From contig OY741281.1 in NCBI GenBank assembly GCA_963514095.1, positions 6,688,154-6,752,153 on the forward strand: a DNA stretch of 64,000 nt, given 5' to 3'. This DNA is from Eutrigla gurnardus. Lineage: Eukaryota; Chordata; Actinopteri; Perciformes; Triglidae. A program made the translations under genes and the position numbers. Numbering within the stretch: the stretch's first letter is position 1; each line of letters starts with the position of its first letter. Of this stretch, positions 24,987 through 36,710 are shown piece by piece. The notes beneath the pieces are model-generated. The model was not told where the DNA came from. It ran no database searches and worked only from the letters and a program-made list of their open reading frames with translations.

Positions 24987-27900
24987 ATTAATTGAGGTTG
25001 GACCTGTTGGTTAGCATCCGCTGGTCAGCGCTAATGGTGAACAAAGAACAGTGTAGATGCCTGGGGAGAGCCCCTTCACTCAGCGCCAGGTCCTGCATCT
25101 TGGTGGCGATTTCCTTGTCTCCTTCCTAAAAATTAAACAAACACGAGTTGTTAATGAAGCATAAAGACACTCCAATCATGAAATTAGCGACACCTTAAAC
25201 CACCAAACGCAGAGAAAGGCGTACCTCAATAATGGCCTTCATCACCAGGCCGGCTCCCTTCACTATCGCCATAGAGGGATGCTAGAGATGACAATGATAT
25301 AATTCAACACACAAGCATCTACTGAGTTTCTATCATCATATTACAAGTGGGCGGAAGGGTTTATCAACACCAGTCAAGTACCTGGAAGAGTTTGAACAAG
25401 GTGCGTCCATCGGAGGCAACCATCTCAAGCAGCATGTCGAACTGCTGCCCTTCTGTGGTTTCGCTGTAGGGCGCGCAGAGTGCAAACGTTAAGAAGTCCA
25501 GTAAGGAGCTGATGACCAACGCTCCTGTTCCGTGGTCCTGAAAACACAAGAAACAAGAGAGTCAGTGCTAAGATTTAGGATACACAGATAAATCAAAAAA
25601 CTGAATTCTGCATACAGCCTGCTGCCATGAAAAGAAATGTACCACATTAGTGATGAATTTTTCAAGGAGGTTTTCCAGGAACTTCTTGGAGGACAGCAGA
25701 GAGGCCTTGTTCAGCTGCTCCTGCCTCAGGTCATAGTCATCGTGCATCGGCTGTGAAGAGACATAAAGAAACAGCGAGATGAAGAACAAACATGAAAAAT
25801 GGTTAATATTTAGCTTATGTCTGGATATTAAGTTGATACTTACACACATAAGAGCACAAAGCATGTCTACAGCAGCATGCGTCACACTGTTGTTGTTCCT
25901 TTTTAAAGCTTTTACCGTCTTCACTCCCAACTTTTCCCTGAACCTAGAAACACACAAACATACATTCACAGATTTACCAACACCACTTAAACCACCATGC
26001 CTTATAAAACGCTATAAACACAACAGAATACAAACCATATAGATACTGTATTATTTAAGAGGTCTGGGGTTGGATACACAAAGAGTTAATTGCTTAAGAA
26101 GTGGCTTGTTGTTTCTTTTACTCACGAAGTCTCACATCTTCTACTGAACCGAACTACTAAGTGTAACAATATCAAAGAGGTCTTCCTCAAAGCAAAAATC
26201 AAACCGTTCATGTATTTATAGTGATCTGTGGTTTGTGGTTTTTGTGAGGGAAACACCAAGCTACTCTAGCAATGAATCTTCCAGGAAAAACCAATTGTCA
26301 TTTGCTTCACAGGAACAAATAATAAAACAGTAAATACAGTTCCTCTCATACATCTCAGTGACCCGGGAAAAAACTACACGGCTCTTAGATACTGCGATGT
26401 AGAAAAATATAAAGGATAAAATGGGCAAAGCAGATAGTGGGAGAGAGGTGGAAGCACAAAAAGGAGTATGAGATGTCAAGAGAGGAAGGTCAAGACAAAT
26501 CAAGGCAGACAGCCCGACTGAACACAGTGAAGTGACATAACCTCCCTTCTGAAGTGCCTGTCTAAAAGCCTGAGATGAAAGCAGAACAGAGATAAAAGGG
26601 GAGAAGGCCGATCGATACACGGCTAAAAAAGACTTAAAGGATAAGAAACGGAGACAGGCAAAAGGGCAGACTGAGATGTATGGATTCATATTTACGTTGC
26701 ATCTGTGACTCCAGACCCTTGACCAGACCTTGGAATGACAGAGCATGCCTGTTACCAGCAGCTCAACAACAAGTACACTTTGACGAAATGAAAGCAGGAG
26801 GGTACAGTGGGATTTCTGCTGCGTTCTTACTTGGGCAGCTGGGTGAAAGCCTGGAAGCCAGCCTTGGAGGCCACCAGGCGACGGATGGCCTGGAAATGGC
26901 TCTCCAGCTCGGTGTTGAGAGCCGGCAGCTCGGCCTCCTGGGATAAAAGGGCCAGGATGGCGTTGTTGATGAGCTTCTCTTTGTTCTCAGAAAAAAGACC
27001 CTGAAGAGAACAGAAAGAGACAAATATAAAGACTGGGGAATTAGTGTGGATCCTATGTGGGTCAGTAGATGGACATGAATCACGTTTGAACACACTCACA
27101 TCTTGTGTTACTGCGTGCAGCACTCCACTGTAGGATATGTTGGCGTTGAATCTGAACACTGCATCGGCAAAGTTTCCGTCTAAACAAAGGAAGGAGGGAT
27201 AGAACAAATAAATGAGAGAATGTACAAGTATAACAATAACAACAGGGTCATACACAGCACGCTGGCATTCCAAAGTAAACACTGAGGCCACTGAAGTCAA
27301 TGTTTACTTTTTCTTTTATAATTCAGAATATTCAATTGAGGCTTAAGCTTATTCAAACTTGCTTAAGGCTTGAAGTTATTTTTGGCAATGCAACCACGTC
27401 TTTCTGTTCACCCGTTTCTTTCGATATGCTTTCCAACACACCCCAAATTATTATGAGGTCAAACAACTGAGTGACATTCTAGAGTAACCATTGCATGAAT
27501 ACTAATAAAAATGAATAACCCATTTCCCAGGTTGCACCTCTTTTTCCTGATCTGATTACATATCTAATCCCAGATCCATGCTGCTAGCATGGCAAAACAT
27601 TTTCTTAAATAGGATACCACAGTCAACACCACTTAAATAAAAATAAAAACCAACTTGAACATACGATACAAAATCCAATTCCAAGTTCACAAATCTAACG
27701 AGACTCACTTGGAGGCGCTGCCACGAATTTGAGATGCAAACTCTCCACCTCCTCATCCACGGGCATGCTCAGCAGGCCCCATCTTTGGCCTCGCTGCGTG
27801 GGGGCCATTTTGACGCACACGTCTCTGTTGCCCGACGCTCGGACTCCATCAAGAAGGCTGGCTAACAGGGAGTCCCTGCAGACGCACATACAAACAGACT

Positions 27901-30900
27901 CAGCTAAATGCATTACACACAAACGGTGAGCACACAATAAGAGGAGAGCGTAACGGCGGAGACACATGCACACAAGCAAATTACTCATCATGTTAAAAAA
28001 ACAAATCCCAAAATACTTCCAAACATTTAATAAACACACAGGGCACGTAGTGTCACTGAATACATAAAGATGAGTGTGTTTGTGTTGCATCAGTGTACCT
28101 TTCTGTGGAGGAAAACTTTCTGATCTGACCTCTGATGAATTCGACAGTAAACACCTGAGGGTTGTCCACGTCACAGATGAGAGCAAACACCTGAGGGAAG
28201 ATGATGAGTACAGGTGTGAGTGAGAAAAAAGGGCGGGGAGAGTTTACTCGTATCACACAGACTCAAACTGTTGACTTGCAGTGATGCCGTTCCTACATAA
28301 TGAAACAAAGACAGTTCAATTAGCATTCATCTCCACGGGAGATAGCCGGGAAAAGAATGCAAATGTTTCAACCTGAATTTTCGCTTTAGTAGGAGCGCTC
28401 ACCTCTCCGAAGGGTTTGATGGTGACTATGTTGTATGAAGCCGGGTCCCTCTCCACTAGACAAGTCTCGGTCAGGGCCAGAATACGCTTTACAGGCTCCT
28501 AAGAAAGACAAAAGTAAATTATTACCTGTTATATTTGTTTATATTTCCACTCTTCCCACTTTGTATTGCACCCGCTGCACAACATTTTCCCTCTAGATGA
28601 ATAAAGGTTGATCTTATCTTATACACCCTACTTCAAAAAACAAATTATAAATACAACTTGAGAGCAGCAGTAGGTCGGTACTTTCAGATTTTCTTGTGAA
28701 TAAATGTAAATTAAATGTTCTGACCACGTGTCGAGGGGTGATCTTCTGCACCACGAACTCGGCCAGTGAAGTGATGCTCTCGTCCGAGCTGTACTTCCCC
28801 AACCTGTCCGTCACGAAATCTTCGAAGGTCAACGCCTCCTTCCTCAGGCGTAACATGATACCGATGAAGTTCCCAGCATGCTCTATGGCGCAGCGGATGA
28901 TGTCATCCCGGTTCTCCGAGGCAAACAGATGCTGAGAGACGGAAGCAATAGGGAGGGAGATGCAATGTTATATACAGGGGCATTTTACACACACTTTTCA
29001 ATGCCTTTGAGGCACATTTTCAGATAAACCAACTCTATGAATGCATACCAGCCTGCTGAAGCCCCCATAAAGGATGCAGAATCCTCCCTGGTAGTCAGAG
29101 ACCTCCACGAAGCCCTCTACATTACGATAGTCGTAGGAACACACCACCCGGTTGGTGTGTGGGTCGATCTGGTCGATCCCGCCTGGCGTCACCTCTAAGC
29201 TCACTGGCTTCCGCGTGTCACTCCAGTGGTGTTTGTAGCAGTTATAACGCTGTAAAAGGTTCAGCATACGTGTTGAAAGACATTCATTTCGGTGTCACCA
29301 CTCAAATTGATAATTTTTCATTTATGGATATCAGTACTTACCCTGCCGGTTATTTTTCCCTCTGAAAACTCTGTTCTGAATCTCTGAATAAGAAAAATAA
29401 GAGAAACCAACAGTATTTTAGAGCCAATTTAGCTCTTGAATCATCACTTTTTGTAAGAAGTGTTGTCTTTATTGCAGAATTACTAACACATTTAATGAGC
29501 TCTATGGGGAAATAACTGTCCTACTCCTTCTTGCTGTTTCATAACACTTCGGCATAATGAGTTTATTTCTTCATAGCAACAAACAATCTGCCGATTTATG
29601 TTTGTGATAAACGCCTACAGAGAGTCAAAGGGCCTGTGATTTGCAAGCAACGCATCCCAAACAGATACATGAAATTACTTTGCTGCAATTCAAACACAGC
29701 AAAATCCACAGTGTGGATCTGCCACGTCTGAGACCCTCTTAATGAACATGTGCTCATGATGGCAGTGAGGTGATGAGAGTTTGTCCTCACCAGCGCTTCG
29801 GTGAGCAGCTCTGTCCGGTGCTCTGTGGAGAACTTGAGCGTTTCGGACTTCTTGCCGCTGCCTTTGCGGAATGTGAGGTTGAACTCTGTTCCTTGACCTT
29901 TTCCTACCGGACCGATGCCACAGATGTCCCCATAAGGCCACTGTAACCGCAGACAGCAACAACACAGAGACAACCGCATTGTTACATTCACTCACAAGCA
30001 GTTTGATCATGAAATTCAGCATTTATTAGCACTATATCTAACATTTAATACATGGTTTCTTACACATTATAATGTATTTAGTGCATGCTGTTTAATTACT
30101 ATATGTATTAGGTGTTTATTAATGAACTCCTGCTGTGGGCACCCACAAGGGTGGTGTATGAACAGATAACGGATGACAATATAGTAAAACACATTTGTAA
30201 TAATATAAAATATGTCTTTATAAACAAATGTATAATTGCTGACAAATACTGTACAGTAATTAACACTTAAAATGTCTAAACAATGAGTTTTTACAACTAC
30301 ATGTTAGTGTGTAATAAACTATTAATATTAAATGTTTATATACTGCTTAGAAAAGCTAAACAGAGGGACTTGAATTTTTTTCTTTAAAACAACGACAATT
30401 CTATTTTGCATTTAGCCATTGTGGTCACTGAGGGGCTTAATGAGTAATGTTTCATGTCTAATTGGTATTGATTATGACATGTTTCATGCTCTAAATCAGT
30501 GTGAAGACTTTGTGTATTTAAAGACTCCACATAAGAGGTTTAAAATACTGCGTTTCACTTTTTAGCAAAAGAGCCATGTGCTTCTAATGGATTTCCGATA
30601 GTCACATGGAACTAAGAACAGCACATCCCGCTGAAAGCTTCAGCAAAGAAGAGGCTCCTGAATGACGCTGGCACTCGTGTACGACAGGCGGCATCCACAC
30701 TGACCTGATTTGTTATTTCTAGCGTGGTAGGGTTGTACGTGGTGATGCCATGCGAGCCCACTGAGAAGACTCGCTTGTACCTGGAACACAGAGATGGTGG
30801 GAGTCAAAAAACATGGCCTTCTCATCACCAAGCCCACATGGTTGCAACACCTACGACAACAAGGGCAGTGACATAACACCAGCGGTGAATGTGGTAAGTA

Positions 30901-31501
30901 ACTGAATGTGTGGCAGCCGTTCAAAACGCGTGAGGGTTACATGAAGCTGAAACAGACCCAGTTACATTTCCTATGTGCCAAATACATCTCATATATCATA
31001 CATATGTAGGTTTGGTTTGAGAGGAAAAGGTCCATTTGTAGCCCTCTGTAAGTTAATGATGAGTCAAGCACAGGTGACATCAATAGGGCTCCATAATCTG
31101 GTGATATCATCCGTATTACAGTTGTATTATGTCAGTTTCCAGACATTTTATGAGGTTGAGGTTGAGGTGAGACACAGACGGGGTGAAAAGATGATGAGAA
31201 AAGATTTCTAACTGCCGTTTTAAAAGCTGTGATAGCCAGACAGTTGGATGGATCGAGCATCATTAACATTTAGCTCTCCCCATTCACCAGATCCCATGAT
31301 ATACCAGGCTGAAGTAATAAAGCTGTGGATTCTGGATGTTTACCCAGGAGACCCAGCCATCACTACTAGGGGGGTTTGCTATTCTTTGCATGTGTTTAAC
31401 ACGTTCGTCCTCTCAAGTAACTTAAAAATGAAAGAGGCTTCCTCACATAGTAGGGAGGAAGTGTGAAATTCAATTTTGCAAATCTTTCTGCACGTTAGGT
31501 T

Positions 31502-31578
<77 letters not shown>

Positions 31579-34500
31579 CTGCAGGCAGGCACATCCGTCT
31601 GTGCTTGATCGCTGCCAACACATTTTTGCCAATTCATAATAATTTGCTTTCTATTTGAAAATCAGTAATCATATAAAATATAAAATTGTATAAAATATAG
31701 TTTAGTGAGGTCTTTTTTTAGATTTGGGGAATTTTAAAAGTAAAGGGTGTATTTGTATCTGGGACACATGTGTGGTGATCTATGTACAACATGTTCTCCT
31801 AACACCTCCATGGCACTATTAGCCTGCACACTGAACATGCTGACTCGGCTCCTTTCCTTTCTTGGACATCCTCATCAGACCTGGATAACATTAAGAGGTC
31901 TGGTGAAACAACCAGCTAGTTCCCAAGAAAAAGCAGTGTAAAAAGGAAGTCAAATTGAGAGGTTACTTCTGCATAATGCATCCAGACTTGTACACAGAGT
32001 ACGTGACTAACATAAACAGACAGGTCAGGCAGCGGCCTGAGGCAAGGCCGGAGTGAATCCCCACAGTCAGTCTTTCCTTTTTCACAATCATACAAATGTC
32101 ATGTCCTTTTTTGTGTACCTCCCCCATTAGAAAGCCTGTTCAAATGTATTCATTGGCCTTTACCATCTACTCTATACACTGAGGTTTCCTGTCCACTATT
32201 CTCGGTTTCTGTCATCTTCGGCCACAAAGTCCGACACCACAACTCTGTCCTGATCTGAGGGAGCTGTCTCTCTACATGTCTTGACCTTGGTGCTAAAGTG
32301 GCTGGCTTAACCGGGTGTCAGCACAAACTTAGTTAATTATTCATTCTCTGTGGGCTGATTGCCCCCACCTTAATTCTATCTTAGCACAAAAGCAATATCC
32401 AACCCTCCCTGGCTAGTTTGCTTTGTCTGTAAGTCTAAAAATGCATCAACTTAGATTTTCACTGTATTACACAACACAAAAGTGGTGATAAGTTTGTGTT
32501 GTGTATGAAGAAGTCACATTTGCTGAACCTATTTCCAGCGTTTCCATACATACTATATTTCAATACGCTAATGTTAAGAGATTTAATCGATGCAGAGGTC
32601 GACTTTGAACATAATCAAAAGCATGCATAACCACATATGGATGATCATGAGGCCAACTCCTTTGAGAGATAACCAGAAAGACTTCTAAAAACAGAGTGAT
32701 TTTCTAGCTGAAGCATGCCAATTACAGTGTAAGTAGCAACGCGCTAAGTGGCTCTCTAGCCAACTGCATAACCAAGTGATGCAGCGATACAGAAGAAGAG
32801 CTGGAGCATATAGACTTGAAGCCAAATTCACCTGCTAAAATAAAATAAAGCCTGTATGTAGGAAGGTGGGATGAGTTGAGATTAAAGTGAATAAGTATAT
32901 TAATTATAATATGTAGTGACCCAGTGTGTCCTCTAGGATACTCTTCCAGAAACCTAACCAGTGTTTTTGCATGTGTGAATCACGTAAGATGGTGAGAGAT
33001 AATCAAGTCAAATATTTTACTCATGCTGTGATTTCCATTCATACAAAAGATATGAAAATCAAGCAGAGACTTGAAATAATCTTTTGTTTGGCAATCACTT
33101 TCCTTTGACTGGACTGGAGCAAGCAATTCACTGATAGTAGGAAAACATTCACATAAATCTAAATTACTGAGATTTGTACTAAATGGTTCAAAAACGGTGG
33201 TGTAGTGCTTTAACTCTTCCATAAAAGGAACCATGTGAAGAGAATAGGGACTAAATAAGCTTTACAGGTACACCAAAGATATAGTTTGTGATAAGTAAAC
33301 GGTTAATATTCATTCAGTTGTACATTCATCTGTCCTTTTCCTTCCATTTCAAGGCTTTCACAATGTATCACATTAAGCAACTTCCTGTCTTCCAGTCTGA
33401 CTAAACCCTGGTAACAACTGCCTCCCCTTTTTTAACAACATTTTTCAACAAAAGGAGACCGAGCTGAGGATTTGTTTGGCGACATGATCCCCTGCACAAA
33501 ACTCAACAAACACTAGATCTCAGAGATGTACAGAGTGGTGGAAGGAGAGCTGAATGTGAGCATCACAGCCACTGTCAAATCATGGAAACAGACTGATTTG
33601 CATATTCATGTTTTGAAAAAGTGCTTGAAAACCATTAAAAAGAAAACTCAGTGTCATAAATCCTGAAAATGGGCTTCATTAGGAGACAAATCTAAATCTC
33701 TACAAGCTGGAGTCATGTGACTCGTCTTGAATGAATTATGACCACGAGCACAGAGAAAGCTGCTGCACTAAAGCAAAACTACAACAATTGTCATTTTAAC
33801 TATTGCAGAAAAAGGTATCTGAGGATAACCCAGTGATGATTTGATCATGTCAGCATACAAACTGACACAAAAACACTTGTTTTAGACCACGAAGCAAAAC
33901 CACATCAACATGTCTTTTTACATTCCCCTTCAACTCCCTGACTATGAGCTAATGCCTTATTTTTTATGATTTAATGTAACCAGATCCTTTTATATCTGCA
34001 CTTAAAAGAAGCCTTCAGTCAAATTAAATTTACACTGGCCTTTGAGAATTTGCCACATCAAGGGATACTGTTTAACATACTTACAATTCACATGACAAAG
34101 GCACGTGACATGGTTAATTAAACCATCAGACAAAACCTGGAACATTTTTACATTTTTGACTGGATATTTTCTAGAGCTTGAATGCTGTATGTTTTATGTT
34201 GAAAGCATCAATCCAGAAGATTTTCGGTGTAATAAATGTCTGTTATTTCGCTATCGCTGCATAAGGTAATAGAATAGTGATTGAGCCTCCAACTCTCTGA
34301 TGAAAGAATTGCAATATAGTATTACAGCAGAATTACTAACTGGGTGTGTGTGGCAAAATTTCTGGGGAAAATGCTGCAAACCGAATGTTTCCTGCTGCTG
34401 TGGCTTCAAATTACAAGCATGAACAGGAAATGCTACGTGTTTGTCAGTGAGCGTGACACCGAAAGCCATCCTTCATCACAAAGGCCTCGACAATACAAGA

Positions 34501-36710
34501 CAATGGGCATTTTTGGCATTTTTTGACAGCCAATCACTTTGAAATCTTGCAGGGAGTAATGGAAGAAGAAAGAACAGCCACTGTGAGGTGTTTGATGAAC
34601 AGCTGCAGGCGACAGGCTGCACACCTCCAAAACCTTTCAGTGAGGTATCAAACCGCGGCTGTCCTTCACTTTCACTGTGCAGCATACAATCAGATCATGG
34701 TTGCTCACAGAATGACGGAACAAGTCTAATTATTGCCTGATTTCTTTATTAAAACGATTAAAGTTTGATTAGCTGCCTCCGGTATTCTGGGACCGGTAGT
34801 ATTAAACCCAATTGATTGATACCATAAACAGGTCGTCAACAAATCGACCAGGAACAAAATCCCAGTGAAACTGAAGTCAGAGCATCTTTAAACTCTGTGC
34901 TGTGACATATTCCCACTGAAACAGTATATTTCAGCGGTGTACAGTTACAAGAGGGACTTAAATAAAGTCCTTTGCATTTGATTGGATGGTGAAAAAGTGG
35001 GCGGGGTTAGAGTGCAGCACGATAACGAGCTACAGAGTAGGTCTGGCTCCACACTAACCTCCCTCGTCACTCATTGATGGATGGATGTCAGAATATTATT
35101 GGTCGAAATTGCTTGGTTGCCCACATCATATGGTGGTTTACAAGAAAAAATTATGACTGCAATTCAACACAAAAATACACTTCTTTTTGCATATATTGTT
35201 AAATAGGTGATCGGAGATGTCGTTTTTAATTTCAAACTGGATCAATTGTTTTCATGACTGCCTACTGAAGACAAAAGTAGCTCACGATATCTGATGTTGT
35301 ATAAAGCAAGATGAAAGAGGATATCCTGACAACACCTTCTCTTTCTCTTTCTGTTGGGCTACTGAAGCACCAAAAAAAGGTGAATTTTCATTTCCCTCTG
35401 GGCACTCTATCACTGGTATTGTCCTGTGCTCTGTCGTCCTTCTGTCTCTTTTTTATCTTTCTCTTGGGAGAGTTGTGAAATGACCTTTAAATGTTTATCT
35501 CAACAAATTAGGTTCCCCTCCCTGATAGAGATGCCTGTTCGCCAAAGCTGGAGGAGGAGGGTCACGGACCCCCGGTCAGCTGACACTTGTTGACCCTTGA
35601 ACATCAACCATCAACACAGGTTTTAAACTGCGCCATTCTGAATGTGATATCGGTCTCCACTGTCCACCATACATCAACGCTCGTCTCTGATGGACACTTC
35701 AGGACGCATTAGCAGGATGAAGCTCCGATGATGGCTAATGCTTTGCAGCGCTGCTTAAGTTACCAGAGTCAATGGAGGGCCTTAATGGCACAAAGACATT
35801 TAAAAAGCAGATATTGGTAATGTGATCCCACTGGCTCACTGGCTCGATTTGAAACATGTCAATCACATCTACTTTTAGGCCCATATTTGCTTAAGTATGT
35901 AATTTAGCTATGATGATCTATAGAATGAAAACAGATACTCCATGTACTATATGATCATGGGAATTGGGCCATTCAAACATGTTTACAGCAGAGATACAGT
36001 ATGTTAGCCTTATTCACATGTAATGCACTCGACCAATTCATCTGTTTTTATGTCAACACTTCAAAACGTGTTCACATAGGGCCAATCACCTGACCGGTAC
36101 TATAAACACACGAGTGCAAAAACACTTCCTTCCTGTTCAGAAAAAATGTAAGATGCCCTATACTTTCTCTGTATGTAATACAGTGTTCATGACAAATCAT
36201 TCATGCAAAAAGGATGTCGCCACATGCTGTGGGACACGGATCTCTGTTTCATGTTGCATTCATACAATACATGAATGTGAGTACATGTACTTCATCTTGC
36301 AGGACTAGGTCTGCGCTCGGTTCACTGCCAGTATCTGTTTCCTTGGGATACATTTCCTAAGACAGTGCAGCTCCACAAACACACACATCATTAGTGCTGA
36401 TCAGTGACTGCTGACAGGGGTCTGCAGACCTCCTATCCCTGGCTAGGATAAGGAAGTCAACACAATGGAAGTACTGAGTCAGGATTTCAGGATTCTTCAC
36501 AACTGCCGTTACACGGTGATGAAGGGAAGTGTTTTGGTTAATGTTGCCTTGTAGAAAATACAAAGAAGATGTGGAGTAGACAACACCACCAGCCCGGAAA
36601 TCAGTGGGATTAAAAAAGAAAAGAAAAGGAAAGTGGTCTTACTTTCCCCTCCAGGAGTGTTTGGTCGTGTAGAAACAGGCCAGGTCTTTGTTTTCTTTGA
36701 TGAAATTCAT
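11929..36710 (-). CDS. dnajc13: DnaJ homologue subfamily C member 13 (RME-8)
   Basis: RME-8 is a large endosomal J-domain protein. It recruits Hsc70 to early endosomes, works with SNX1/retromer and the WASH complex, and keeps recycling and degradative microdomains apart. Fifty-four coding exons joined by hand run from the ATG at 36710-36708 to TGA at 11931-11929 and give 2,255 residues; human is 2,243. Visible parts are: an N-terminal PH-like phosphoinositide-binding region with Lys17 and Trp20; armadillo-like helical stretches; four IWN repeats (near 774, 1201, 1658 and 1944); a GYF-like segment near 985; a J domain with HPD at 1331-1333; and a C-terminal tail with two GYLT motifs. No frameshift or premature stop was found. 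The gene is transcribed toward topbp1. Exons are listed in the next entries. Confidence 0.97.
13590..13640. repeat. possible decayed miniature element in a dnajc13 intron
   Basis: CTTAAAGCGGTACTCAATG and the following AT-rich bases recall the ends of teleost miniature elements that start with TTAAAGG. Only one end is visible. It lies in the 435-bp intron 13328-13762. Confidence 0.2.
17345..21183 (-). CDS. dnajc13: dnajc13 coding exons 24-36: GYF-like segment, IWN2 and J domain
   Basis: Exons are 21183-21121, 21034-20933, 20747-20643, 19706-19504, 19396-19312, 19198-19044, 18860-18815, 18712-18558, 18472-18271, 18155-18040, 17909-17831, 17750-17615 and 17529-17345, about residues 903-1446. 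EWYFGNADKERRGPFSFEEM followed by W and G residues fits a GYF-2-like fold. IWN2 is degenerate (TPEAIWSSEM). The J domain spans three exons: DDAYEVLNLPKGQG, then [20 protein letters not shown] with the catalytic HPD, then FEKVNKAYEFL. The HPD loop stimulates Hsc70 ATPase. All phases agree. Confidence 0.96.
19622..19634 (+). promoter_or_regulatory. CTCF-like motif inside dnajc13 exon 19706-19504
   Basis: CCTGCAGGGGGCG, followed by CCAG, matches the vertebrate CTCF core at 12 of 13 positions by eye. It lies within codons for WRPLQA, so codon constraint could explain part of the match. Confidence 0.35.
19915..20060. repeat. dispersed fish repeat (GGCAAGGCAA...TATAGCACCTTTCA type) in a dnajc13 intron
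   Basis: The stretch contains GGCAAGGCAACTTTATTTG, TATAGCACCTTTCA and CTCAAAGTGCTTCACAT. This is the core of a repeat found all over teleost genomes, often as a SINE/LINE-tail or miniature element. It is followed by an A-rich tail. No target duplication was established. It lies in the 936-bp intron 19707-20642, the rest of which is AT-rich. Confidence 0.6.
21271..27179 (-). CDS. dnajc13: dnajc13 coding exons 10-23: helical repeats and first IWN repeat
   Basis: Exons are 27179-27100, 27000-26831, 25943-25844, 25750-25643, 25537-25382, 25281-25225, 25125-25004, 24750-24675, 24499-24404, 24286-24146, 22353-22271, 21942-21789, 21635-21532 and 21430-21271, about residues 367-902. The first IWN repeat is in DHARSNLIWNLRTREEL. 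A basic stretch LRKRRQRIKI precedes it. The Asn of YEFFNELYHRF (residue 854 here) lies where human Asn855, reported in familial Parkinson disease, would be expected; this rests on approximate numbering, not on an alignment. Exon 25125-25004 is followed at once by a long CA repeat in the RNA sense. Confidence 0.95.
22354..24145 (-). other. dnajc13 intron (1.8 kb), no feature recognised
   Basis: The intron lies between exons 24286-24146 and 22353-22271. It holds poly-A runs near 23226-23240, a CAG-rich stretch near 24062-24080 and several short chance ORFs. I see no gene, RNA or clear repeat. Confidence 0.5.
24932..24985. repeat. (TG)n microsatellite in dnajc13 intron
   Basis: Twenty-seven uninterrupted TG units. 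In the RNA they form a CA repeat starting about 18 nt downstream of the 5' splice site at 25003. Confidence 0.98.
25844..27100 (-). other. dnajc13 introns around exons 27000-26831 and 25943-25844
   Basis: The intron 25944-26830 (887 bp) contains an open minus-strand frame of 161 codons (26261-26746). It is bounded by splice signals and resembles no known protein, so it is treated as intron sequence. Apart from this, nothing is seen. Confidence 0.5.
27709..36710 (-). CDS. dnajc13: dnajc13 coding exons 1-9: PH-like N-terminal region
   Basis: Exons are 36710-36643, 30780-30705, 29940-29791, 29383-29342, 29249-29049, 28931-28725, 28498-28403, 28190-28099 and 27875-27709, residues 1-366. The first exon codes 22 residues and is separated by a 5.86 kb intron. 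Lys17 and Trp20, shown in human RME-8 to matter for PI(3)P binding, are present. KGQGTEFNLTFRKGSGKKSE and SDYQGGFCILYGGFSRL are strongly conserved. The donor at 28725 has an alternative three bases upstream of it (after the His codon); the chosen one keeps an extra Val where human has Ser. Confidence 0.95.
30781..36642 (-). other. dnajc13 large intron (5.9 kb)
   Basis: The intron separates the 22-codon first coding exon (36710-36643) from 30780-30705. Content is AT-rich single-copy-looking sequence plus the 73-bp TG repeat. ORFs of 60-80 codons on both strands show no family resemblance. There is no second promoter, RNA gene or transposon end that I can support. Confidence 0.5.
31504..31576. 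repeat. (TG)n microsatellite, 73 bp, in large dnajc13 intron
   Basis: The longest perfect dinucleotide repeat of the window. It lies in the 5.86 kb intron between coding exons 1 and 2, far from splice sites. Confidence 0.98.

Noticed and set aside
26261..26746. 161-codon open frame on the minus strand
   Set aside because: It lies wholly within the dnajc13 intron between exons 27000-26831 and 25943-25844. Its translation is low-complexity and resembles no family.
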